Below the pieces are notes generated by a model. It was not told the origin of the DNA and did no database searches. It saw only the letters and a list, made by a program, of their open reading frames with translations. Source: Clytia hemisphaerica (taxonomy: Eukaryota; Cnidaria; Hydrozoa; Leptothecata; Clytiidae). Taken from it: a DNA stretch of 64,000 nt. Where the stretch lies: NCBI GenBank assembly GCA_902728285.1, contig CACVBU010000597.1:501875-565874 (forward strand). Direction: 5' to 3'. Position 1 is the first letter of the stretch. Each line of letters begins with the position of its first letter. This document shows positions 44,065 to 54,055 of this stretch, piece after piece. A program made the translations under genes and the position numbers.

Positions 44065-44509
44065 GGGTAAGCTTTGATTACCTTCAATAATCTTCGATTA
44101 TCCTTTGATTAGCTTCGATCGTTAGGGCTCTATTACTTCAATTACTCTTCGTTTAATTCGATTACTTGGCTTCGATTACTTCCAATTTTCATCTAGAGTA
44201 TTTTGGGTTAAACGATTTTTTACGCGCTCGATTATTTCACCTTCACCGTAGGCATTATGGCCATCGTCTTATATTATGATGGTGTATTTGGCGGCCGCCC
44301 ACGCTAAAAATCTAAAGGATACGCCATCGGAATATCAGATAACCCACACGCTAAATCTCTAAATTAAGCTAATATCCCAAAATTTTCCCGACCTTTAGAG
44401 TTTGTTTTTAGTGGCGTCGGAAGAAAATTTCTACATCGGGTGCTTCTAGAAAACTTCTCGTACGCTAAGTGGAAACTGGCCTAAAAAATGCTATGGAAAC
44501 TCTATATTG

Positions 44510-44690
44510 AAGCCTAATCGAAACTAATCGAAACTATTCGAACTTTAATCGAAACTAATCGAAGCTAATCGAAGATTAATCAAATTCATCGAAACTAATC
44601 GAACTAATTAAGAAAAAATATTGGAAAACTCGATTAGTTTGATAACTGTTCGATTAGTTTTGATAATCGAAGACTAATCAAAGCAAATTA
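44510..44690. repeat. AATCGAA array, unit 1 right
   Basis: Begins TAATCGAAACTAATCGAAAC and continues with more than ten AATCGAA words, then turns to inverted CGATTAG words. Equivalent arrays are at about 47145-47330 and 49780-49965. Confidence 0.85.
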
Positions 44691-45586
44691 TCTCCCAAAT
44701 AATAATCGTATTTCCGCTATTTTTGGAAGTTCCCGAATATGTTTATCGACCCTTAGAGAGAAAATTTTTTACGTTTTTGGGACCCTTAGAGAATCTTTTT
44801 TCACCTATTTCGGACCCTTAAAGAGAAATTTCTTTCCGAGTTTTATCAGATTTTATCCTTAAATTTTCGGAAATCGTGACCCTTTCGGGAAATTTTCCAC
44901 CTTTCGTGTGAGTTCTTGACCCTTTCAGAGAGCGGATTGGTTTTTTGTACCCCTCACATAGATTTTTGAGGCCTGAAAAAGGTACCCTTACCGGCGCGCA
45001 CATACCTGTGCCCTGTTTTCTCTAAGTGCCCCCCCCCCGGCCTATCCCTCTCATTTATTTTGTACCGTGAGATTATTCCTTCCGACCATGGAAAATTCAA
45101 AAATTTAAGTACTTTATTCCAAGGAACTTGAATAAAATAATTTTATTCAAGATCCTTGCTTATTCCTACTTCGGCTACAATATAGACAACATACTCTTTA
45201 TTCGTTACATTCGTTCCCACCGTATTTCCCCGATTTCCCGATTAACCCGGGAATAAAAAGGGTTAAAATGGTAACCAAAGCTCCGACATAACATGTTGAC
45301 TGAAATTTTAGGCTGCATGTATCCCCAAATTGAAATTAGCTTCAAAAGATAGCAGATATGGGGATGTGCAGCCTACTTCAATTCCCAATCATTCAGCAAC
45401 CTGGTTTCACTCAAAGTAAAGCGTTTGCGGGTATTTTATAAGAAATAATTTTGGCTGAAATTTGAGGCAAACAGTCAGGGGTGTGTTTTTGCCTAATGAG
45501 GAAAGTTTTTAATTTTTTTTGCGACCTCTTCTAATTAAGAAAGAAAACTTTCCCTTGACAACTTAAAAGAGCCGCAAGTTCTAACC

Positions 45587-45784
45587 ATGGCTATCAGATT
45601 CAGTGTGGGTCAATCAAAGTTGACTTTATCAGTCAAGGATTTATATTGCAAGTTAGGATACCTCGGCCATATATCCAAAATAAGATACACCACCAAAAAA
45701 GTTTTTGTTTTTTTCCGATTGTTAAAACCCCAGATACATCTCAGAACTTTTGCATCCAGTAAGGTTTTTATCAGGAAAGTTTAG
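45587..45784 (+). pseudogene. Unit 2 copy of the tandem-unit ORF (broken)
   Basis: Identical to the other copies for 42 codons, then a five-base expansion in a T-tract (GTTTTTGTTTTTTTCC) and a later deletion shift the frame. Confidence 0.5.
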
Positions 45785-48222
45785 TTTAGACGCGTCTGAA
45801 TCGTGTCTAAATTGCAGGAATCAGATGATGACATATCTCAGCTCGCAACGGGAATTCCAGCTTGAAACTCTCAGGATCGGTAGAGTAAGTATGTATCATT
45901 GGAATTATGTCATTGGGAACATGCGATTTTTTTTGTGTATATATATCTTACAAAATTAACAAAATTGACTTTCACTTTCTTAATTGGAAAGTTTTCTTTT
46001 TTAATACCAGACGTAGGTAATCGAAGAGTTCGATTATCGAAGTCATCGAACTAATCGAAGACTAATCGAACTAATTAAGATTAAAAAAAGATTGGAAAAT
46101 TCGATTAGTTCGATTAGATTCGGTAAGCCAAGGGGGGGACAAGCAGTTAGTACAAGATAGTTTTGCCTACTAACTGCTTTTTCGCAAAAGTTTAGTAACA
46201 CCACCACCCTTGCACACTTATTACAGTTATTACTAACTGACTATGGGGTCAAATTTACATACACCACCCTTGAAAATGGCTTTTTTACCCTTATAAAAAC
46301 AATAAAATCTCGGATAAACAATATCTTATACGTTCAATGTTTTAATTTTTCATTTTTCAATAGGAGATTACAACATTTTAAGAAATATTTTGGATAATCA
46401 CATTTCTGTGACAACCGACAAAATTGTTATCAAGATTTTCAAAAAAAAATTTCGAAAATTTAAATAAAAGTTCAATTTCCTAGAAATATTTTTGTATAAT
46501 ACGATGTTTTATTGAAAATTTCCTCACAAAATTTTATTTTTCACATAGTACCAAAATTTGGCAAATGTTTAGCAAGGGACCCCCCTTTTTTGCAGTTAGT
46601 ACACCTGAGTACCAAGTGATTTCATAAAATTCACAGGGCACACCACCATGGTACCAACTGGCACACTGTCTTGTACTAACAGCTTGACCCCCCCCATGGG
46701 TAAGCTTTGATTACCTTCAATAGTCTTCGATTATCCTTTGATTAGCTTCGATCGTTAGGGCTCTATTACTTCAATTACTCTTCGTTTAATTCGATTACTT
46801 GGCTTCGATTACTTCCAATTTTCATCTAGAGTATTTTGGGTTAAACGATTTTTTACGCGCTCGATTATTTCACCTTCACCGTAGGCATTATGGCCATCGT
46901 CTTATATTATGATGGTGTATTTGGCGGCCGCCCACGCTAAAAATCTAAAGGATACGCCATCGGAATATCAGATAACCCACACGCTAAATCTCTAAATTAA
47001 GCTAATATCCCAAAATTTTCCCGACCTTTAGAGTTTGTTTTTAGTGGCGTCGGAAGAAAATTTCTACATCGGGTGCTTCTAAAAAACTTCTCGTACGCTA
47101 AGTGGAAACTGGCCTAAAAAATGCTATGGAAACTCTATATTGAAGCCTAATCGAAACTAATCGAAACTATTCGAACTTTAATCGAAACTAATCGAAGCTA
47201 ATCGAAGATTAATCAAATTCATCGAAACTAATCGAACTAATTAAGAAAAAATATTGGAAAACTCGATTAGTTTGATAACTGTTCGATTAGTTTTGATAAT
47301 CGAAGACTAATCAAAGCAAATTATCTCCCAAATAATAATCGTATTTCCGCTATTTTTGGAAGTTCCCGAATATGTTTATCGACCCTTAGAGAGAAAATTT
47401 TTTACGTTTTTGGGACCCTTAGAGAATCTTTTTTCACCTATTTCGGACCCTTAAAGAGAAATTTCTTTCCGAGTTTTATCAGATTTTATCCTTAAATTTT
47501 CGGAAATCGTGACCCTTTCGGGAAATTTTCCACCTTTCGTGTGAGTTCTTGACCCTTTCAAAGAGCGGATTGTTTTTTTGTACCCCTCACATAGATTTTT
47601 GAGGCCTGAAAAAGGTACCCTTACCGGCGCGCACATACCTGTGCCCTGTTTTCTCTAAGTGCCCCCCCCCCGGCCTATCCCTCTCATTTATTTTGTACCG
47701 TGAGATTATTCCTTCCGACCATGGAAAATTCAAAAATTTAAGTACTTTATTCCAAGGAACTTGAATAAAATAATTTTATTCAAGATCCTTGCTTATTCCT
47801 ACTTCGGCTACAATATAGACAAAACATACTTCTTTATTCGTTACATTCGTTCCCACCGTATTTCCCCGATTTCCCGATTAACCCGGGAATAAAAAGGGTT
47901 AAAATGGTAACCAAAGCTCCGACATAACATGTTGACTGAAATTTTAGGCTGCATGTATCCCCAAATTGAAATTAGCTTCAAAAGATAGCAGATATGGGGA
48001 TGTGCAGCCTACTTCAATTCCCAATCATTCAGCAACCTGGTTTCACTCAAAGTAAAGCGTTTGCGGGTATTTTATAAGAAATAATTTTGGCTGAAATTTG
48101 AGGCAAACAGTCAGGGGTGTGTTTTTGCCTAATGAGGAAAGTTTTTAATTTTTTTTGCGACCTCTTCTAATTAAGAAAGAAAACTTTCCCTTGACAACTT
48201 AAAAGAGCCGCAAGTTCTAACC

Positions 48223-48591
48223 ATGGCTATCAGATTCAGTGTGGGTCAATCAAAGTTGACTTTATCAGTCAAGGATTTATATTGCAAGTTAGGATACCTC
48301 GGCCATATATCCAAAATAAGATACACCACCAAAAAAGTTTTTGTTCCGATTGTTAAAACCCCAGATACATCTCAGAACTTTTGCATCCATGTAAGGTTTT
48401 TATCAGGAAAGTTTAGTTTAGACGCGTCTGAATCGTGTCTAAATTGCAGGAATCAGATGATGACATATCTCAGCTCGCAACGGGAATTCCAGCTTGAAAC
48501 TCTCAGGATCGGTAGAGTAAGTATGTATCATTGGAATTATGTCATTGGGAACATGCGATTTTTTTTGTGTATATATATCTTACAAAATTAA
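48223..48591 (+). CDS. Tandem-unit ORF, longest copy (122 codons), unknown
   Basis: Starts MAIRFSVGQSKLTLSVKD and includes CLNCRNQMMTYLSSQREFQ. No family was recognised. Inside it, GTAAGG (about 48391) and TTTCTAAATTGCAG-like AATTGCAG (ending about 48449) could be borders of a 59 base intron. Removing it would join ...FCIH to ESDDDISQLATGIPA and a stop. The upstream ATG context is AACCATGG, close to optimal. Whether it is expressed is unknown; two of three copies are broken, which argues against selection. Confidence 0.3.
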   Translation: MAIRFSVGQSKLTLSVKDLYCKLGYLGHISKIRYTTKKVFVPIVKTPDTSQNFCIHVRFLSGKFSLDASESCLNCRNQMMTYLSSQREFQLETLRIGRVSMYHWNYVIGNMRFFLCIYILQN

Positions 48592-50009
48592 CAAAATAGA
48601 CTTTCACTTTCTTAATTGGAAAGTTTTCTTTCTTAATACCAGACGTAGGTAATCGAAGAGTTCGATTATCGAAGTCATCGAACTAATCGAAGACTAATCG
48701 AACTAATTAAGATTAAAAAAAGATTGGAAAATTCGATTAGTTCGATTAGATTCGGTAAGCCAAGGGGGGGGACAAGCAGTTAGTACAAGATAGTTTTGCC
48801 TACTAACTGCTTTTTCGCAAAAGTTTAGTAACACCACCACCCTTGCACACTTATTACAGTTATTACTAACTGACTATGGGGTCAAATTTACATACACCAC
48901 CTTTGAAAATGGCTTTTTTACCCTTATAAAAACAATAAATCTCGGATAAACATATCTTATACGTTCAATGTTTTAATTTTTCATCTTTCAATAGGAGATT
49001 ACAACATTTTAAGAAATATTTTGGATAATCACATTTCTGTGACAACCGACAAAATTGTTATCAAGATTTTCAAAAAAAAATTTCGAAAATTTAAATAAAA
49101 GTTCAATTTCCTAGAAATATTTTTGTATAATACGATGTTTTATTGAAAATTTCCTCACAAAATTTTATTTTTCACATAGTACCAAAATTTGGCAAATGTT
49201 TAGCAAGGGACCACCCTTTTTTGCAGTTAGTACACCTGAGTACCAAGTGATTTCATAAAATTCACAGGGCGCACCACCATGGTACCAACTGACACACTGT
49301 CTTGTACTAACAGCTTGACCCCCCCATGGGTAAGCTTTGATTACCTTCAATAATCTTCGATTATCCTTTGATTAGCTTCGATCGTTAGGGCTCTATTACT
49401 TCAATTACTCTTCGTTTAATTCGATTACTTGGCTTCGATTACTTCCAATTTTCATCTAGAGTATTTTGGCTTTAACGATTTTTTACGCGCTCGATTATTT
49501 CACCTTCACCGTAGGCATTATGGCCATCGTCTTATATTATGATGGTGTATTTGGCGGCCGCCCACGCTAAAAATCTAAAGGATACGCCATCGGAATATCA
49601 GATAACCCACACGCTAAATCTCTAAATTAAGCTAATATCCCAAAATTTTCCCGACCTTTAGAGTTTGTTTTTAGTGGCGTCGGAAGAAAATTTCTACATC
49701 GGGTGCTTCTAGAAAACTTCTCGTACGCTAAGTGGAAACTGGCCTAAAAAATGCTATGGAAACTCTATATTGAAGCCTAATCGAAACTAATCGAAACTAT
49801 TCGAACTTTAATCGAAACTAATCGAAGCTAATCGAAGATTAATCAAATTCATTCGAACTAATCGAACTAATTAAGAAAAAATATTGGAAAACTCGATTAG
49901 TTTGATAACTGTTCGATTAGTTTTGATAATCGAAGACTAATCAAAGCAAATTATCTCCCAAATAATAATCGTATTTCCGCTATTTTTGGAAGTTTCCGAA
50001 TATGTTTAT

Positions 50010-50393
50010 TTCGATACGGAGAGTCCCTGTAGATAAAACAGGATCTTCCATATTCAAAATGGTAGGCTTAGTAGTGGTGATTTTTGATCGGCAGAAAAGT
50101 TGGAAAACCGTTAAGGTTTTCGATGGCAACCGTGAGACCTGGAGATTTGGTCCAAAACCGCGAGCCTCACGGCTAAATCGTGAGCATTGGCAAGTCTGAT
50201 ATGTTTTGCATATTTTCCTACAAAATCCCACCACAGCATTTTCGTTGCTATATTTCTGCCTATAATTTAAGATGACGGATGGATAGGCAAAAAATCTATT
50301 AGGAAAGTCTTTCCTAACTATGTAAGTTGTGGAAAAGTTCAAAAACTTTCCTAATTAGGCAAAAACCCCTGACTGGCAAAAAAACTTGCTTTT
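50010..50393. other. Flank of the tandem units
   Basis: 50330-50375 is an inverted relative of the unit segment at about 42800-42845 (AAACTTTCCTAATTAGGC, AAAAACCCCTGACTGGC). The minus-strand frame at 49980-50342 crosses the unit border and has no recognisable motif. Confidence 0.5.
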
Positions 50394-50690
50394 CAAGTCC
50401 ATAATGGCCAACTTTGGCGAATTTCTGACCCAAATAATTTTGCTTTTCCAAGAGTATTTCCAATAAAAATACTTCCACCGCCGAAAGGATTCAGGAGCCC
50501 ATTTAAAACCATTTTGGAGATTTCACGCTTTAGTGGGAATTACAAGTCCATAATGGCCGACTTTGGCAAAATTTTCTGACCCAAATCATTTTGCTTTTCC
50601 AATAGTGTTTCCAGAATATTTTTAACACCAAAAGATTTCAGGATCCCATTAAGAGCCATTTTTGAGATTTTAGGCCAAGAAAACCAGGTT
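50394..50690. repeat. 149 bp direct repeat, two copies
   Basis: CAAGTCCATAATGGCC begins at 50394 and 50543. Both copies continue with ACTTTGGC, TCTGACCCAAAT and TTTTGCTTTTCC and end near GCCATTTTTGAGATTT. Confidence 0.85.
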
Positions 50691-50838
50691 TTAGCTTGAA
50701 ATATTGGCGTTTAGCATGAAAACTCACTTTTCTAGGGTGTCATTATGGAAAAATAGAGCGATTGCTAGAGGGGTCACAACAACCTTAGCGGTCAAATGCC
50801 AGTAAAAAAATAGAAAATAAAATGTTGATGGCCCCTTA

Positions 50839-50925
50839 CAGCTGGATCAACTTCTCAAAAAAAAAAAAAAATCATTCAATTTTACTTGGCACATCCTCAC
50901 TTTATGGAGGAGCAGATGTTACCTC
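50839..50925. repeat. Left arm of a 6 kb inverted repeat
   Basis: CAGCTGGATCAACTTCTCAA and later CACTTTATGGAGGAG are repeated in reverse complement at 56735-56816. Interior matches are diverged. The pair would define an element of about 5.98 kb containing the zinc-binding gene remnant. Confidence 0.6.
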
Positions 50926-51694
50926 AAAGCAAAAGGTGGAAATACGAAGATCCTAAATTTCACGTTTAACACATCTATCAATAATTAAAAATGGTAGACA
51001 CCGATCAAAAAAATTGAAATTGAAAAAGGAGCTGTTTTGATGTACTTTATTCTTCATTATTAAAAGGTGTATAAGCATAGCAGTAGTATAACAGTATAGC
51101 AGAGAGTGCTTACTCATTACCACACCTGACTCTAGGCTGTCTGGTTTCCTCTGTTATTACAAGAAAGTTTGAAAAGAGAAGGAATAACAACGCGGTCGTT
51201 GCGCGGGCCGTTTCCATGGATTTTCCTATTATGATATCACTATAATAGATATCCTTTTTTGTGTTTCTCGGTAAACCGACAATTTTACGACAATTGGTTA
51301 CTAAGATTTTTCTTGACCATCCAAGATATTTTTAAAGATTTCTCTACAAAAACTGTTTACCAATCAAGAATTTTTGCTGAATGATCTTGTGGAATGTTTG
51401 AACTACACAAAACATATCAAGAGAGAGAAGAAACATGCTTATGAGATGAGATTTGGCGAAGAAAAGTTGAAGGATAATTTTTAGGGGGTCTTATTTAAAG
51501 TTAGGTAGCTACTCGTGGAATTTTCGAAATATAATGTAGTGTGCATCGTTATGAAAAGTATAGAAGTGTGGCTTTCTTGTGGTACATAGATCTTTTGCAT
51601 ACATACATGATTTAAATTCTAGTAGAGCACTTAAAATTTCGAATTTTCGGTTTGAAAACTTCAGCGAATTTGTCCTCCATTTTGTTTTTTACAG
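50926..51694. other. AT-rich DNA before the zinc-binding remnant
   Basis: No gene seen. Confidence 0.45.
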
Positions 51695-52583
51695 CAACAG
51701 AGTAATATACATCATGTAAAATACCGTAATAGAAAACAAAACGTCAGCTTTGGAAAGAGAACACAGGAAAAATTGGATGATTCATGTAGAGTGTGTGGAA
51801 AGAAAGTTGTATTTGATTACAAAACAGTATTTCTTCATTATTTTGGAATCAGACTTGAATAGCTACACACAAGGTAAATTATGTTTTTTAAAGTCTCCCT
51901 ATTCATGGCTATTTTTTGTAAGCCAGAGAGAGTGTTATGTTTTCAGTTTTTCTTTGGGATGGCAAGAATTGACCAAAAGGGAGTTATACTCTGTTATACT
52001 GTTGGTTCATGAGTATCTTTTAATTTGTCAGAGAAAATTTTCATCACCTTTCTTCAAGTCGCTTAGCTAGTAAAATTTTATTTCTTTCATTATCTAGGTC
52101 AACCCCAACAAAGTTTGTATTGCCTGCAACTTGTGACTGTCACTGTCACGTTCTCCACACCAAAGCATATGTACCATCTGTAATGGAGCTTATTGATTGT
52201 GGTAAAGGAAGGAAGAATGATGGAAAAATTTAACAGAAAACGTTGGTTGGAGTAATGCTGTGACTGTCGAAAAATTTTATAAGATACCATGCAGCCTGTC
52301 AAGAAATAACTTATTGAACAACTTGGAACAATAATCATGTTCAACCTGCTATTGATTTAACATTGAAATTTAATGAGGATTTTTCATGGGAAATGTTTGT
52401 CCAGGCCTGTACATGATCAGGAGTACTCAACAATTTTGGTTTACTGTCTCGAAAATTGACAAATAAAAACTTTAATGAGAATTCAGAATTAATGCAATCT
52501 TTGAAATTATCACTTCTCGAGAGGTTTTTCAAAGAAAAACTCAGAAAGAAAATTAACAGTGCTAGTTTCAATACAACAAGTTA
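51695..52583 (+). pseudogene. Remnant of a spliced zinc-binding protein gene
   Basis: Acceptor TTTTTTACAG at 51694 opens a frame reading NRKQNVSFGKRTQEK, LDDSCRVCGKKVVFDYK and TVFLHYFGIRLE, then an in-frame TAG shortly before a donor (AAG then GTAAAT, 51874). After an intron the acceptor TTATCTAG (52097) leads to VNPNKVCIAC, giving a second CxxC that would pair with CRVC in one zinc site. Farther on (52334-52583) a frame reads AIDLTLKFNEDFSWEMF and NSELMQSLKLSLLERFFKE, with one internal stop and a final TAA. I have seen this CRVCG...HPxKVCxxC arrangement in repeated invertebrate proteins and, more distantly, in the zinc region of RAG1, but no RAG1 core is present. It is inside the large inverted repeats, so it is probably a decayed transposon gene. 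Confidence 0.55.
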
Positions 52584-52899
52584 ATGTTTTTTAATGTAAT
52601 TTTTTGATTTGCCAACACTTTTGATAACAAACAAAGGATTATTTTTCTGAAAGATTTTATTTTATCTTTTAAATGATATATATTAAATATATTTATATTG
52701 ATCCGATGATATTGAAAAATCTTCCTTCGTCAGTTATTCATGATAAAGTAAATTGGGTTTCTGGTTTTAATTTTGTTCATAATCTGAAACCTTTTTTAAA
52801 ATTTCACATTTATATACAAAAATGTGAGAAATGATTTTTCGTCTTATTTTTTGATATGCTTCAAAATGCACTTGCGCTCTCAGCGATTAAGAATCGAGT

Positions 52900-53472
52900 G
52901 GCAATTCCACCCCTCCTAGCATAATAAATTATACCTTTAAAGAAGCGCATTACGATGTAGAACATGAAAATCGGTGTTACTTAAATTTAGGTTTTACCAA
53001 TTTTGCGAAAAATCGCAAAAACCAAAAAATGCTTACGTCAGCAAAACTTGTTTTTTTAAATAACTCCAGTTTGGCTAATGGTATGAACATGAAATTTGGA
53101 CCAAAGTTGCACATCATTAAAAGGATCATTTTGAAAAAATTTTCTTTTGAAATTTTGCTGATGTCAGCACTTTATTGCCAATTTTCGTATTTTGCTGATT
53201 TCTGCTGACGTCAGCAAAATTTGAAAAAAACGATTATGCAGAAATGTTTTTATTAATGATATCCAACTTTGGTCCAAATTTCATGTTTATACCATTAGCC
53301 AAACTGGAGTTATTTAAAAAACAAATTTTGCTGACGTCAGCATTTTTTGGTTTTTGCGGTTTTTCGCAAAAGTGGCAAAACCTAAATTTATGTAACACCG
53401 ATTTTCATGTTCTACATCGTAATGCACTTCTTTAAAAGTATAATTTATTATGCTAGGAGGGGTGGAATTGCC
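52900..53472. repeat. 573 bp fold-back MITE
   Basis: GGCAATTCCACCCCTCCTAG opens an arm of about 230 bp that returns inverted at about 53235-53472, ending CTAGGAGGGGTGGAATTGCC. The arms carry CTGACGTCAGC words. The centre is about 100 bp. Non-coding. Confidence 0.88.
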
Positions 53473-53531
53473 TCCGAGAAAATAACGAAAATTTGGACAC
53501 GCATTAATTTACCCGAGATCTTGAATATCGA

Positions 53532-54045
53532 AACATTCCAAGATGTCATATTGCTGAAACGACTTTTCATTCTCCCATAAAGCAATAATTTGTAGCTTTA
53601 GACGGGGGAAATCTCGCCGGTTATCGAAATAAATCGGCATTTAGAATTTTTAAATGAACATTTTTGTTCTAAGACATGCAACTTTGCACTGAGCATACTT
53701 TTTTATAAATAAAATTAAAAAATTGCTCCTCATAAGACTTTAACTGATTATGAATCATGATTTGAAGAGAAAACAAAAACTCCTGTTAAGCGCGTGGTAA
53801 ATATCAGTGAATCAGATTTCTGAAATAGCCCGCGCATGATTATTTGTAAAGTCGAAAAATAGAGCCGTCATTGTGGCCCGAAACAATGCACAGTGTTTTC
53901 ATGGGCTGTTTTCTTAAAAAAGGAGGCGCGGTGGAGCGAGTATATTTTTTACGGGAGAAGAAGAGCACTTTCATTTCTTAGCCAAGAAAGTTTTCTGTCG
54001 GTTTGTGATAATGGTTGTCTCTGGTTGTCTTGAGATTTCTTCTTG
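53532..54045. repeat. Left arm of a 5.6 kb inverted repeat
   Basis: ACATTCCAAGATGTCAT, GAAACGACTTTTCATT, TTATCGAAATAAATCGGCAT, TTCTAAGACATGCAACTTTG, TTTCTGAAATAGCCCGC and GGTTTGTGATAATGG recur in reverse complement and in mirrored order at 58725-59138. Indels separate the blocks. Confidence 0.8.
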
Positions 54046-54055
54046 TAACATCTGT

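Larger units (their letters stand above)
42075..50009. repeat. Three tandem copies of a 2.65 kb unit
   Basis: The unit start ATCGACCCTTAGAGAGAAAA is at 42075, 44745 and 47378, giving units of 2670, 2633 and about 2632 bp. The copies are nearly identical, with scattered substitutions and homopolymer or small indels, so the amplification is recent. Each unit contains, in order: the CCCTTAGAGAG module, an ATG ORF bounded by AAGAAAGAAAACTTTCC inverted repeats, an AATCGAA array, a 570 bp inverted-repeat element, a TTCGATT array, a unique stretch with GCGGCCGC, and a second AATCGAA array. The third copy ends at GAATATGTTTAT, where unique sequence resumes. Confidence 0.95.

Noticed and set aside
43330-44690. 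Telomeric or centromeric satellite
   Set aside because: The AATCGAA words are irregularly spaced, switch orientation and are embedded in a complex 2.65 kb unit, unlike telomere repeats or a simple satellite.
49980-50342. 120 codon minus-strand gene
   Set aside because: It crosses the border of the last tandem unit and a repeat-derived segment, and no motif was recognised.
51695-52583. A RAG1 or ProtoRAG gene
   Set aside because: Only a CxxC pattern is similar; no core catalytic region and no recombination-signal-like ends were seen.
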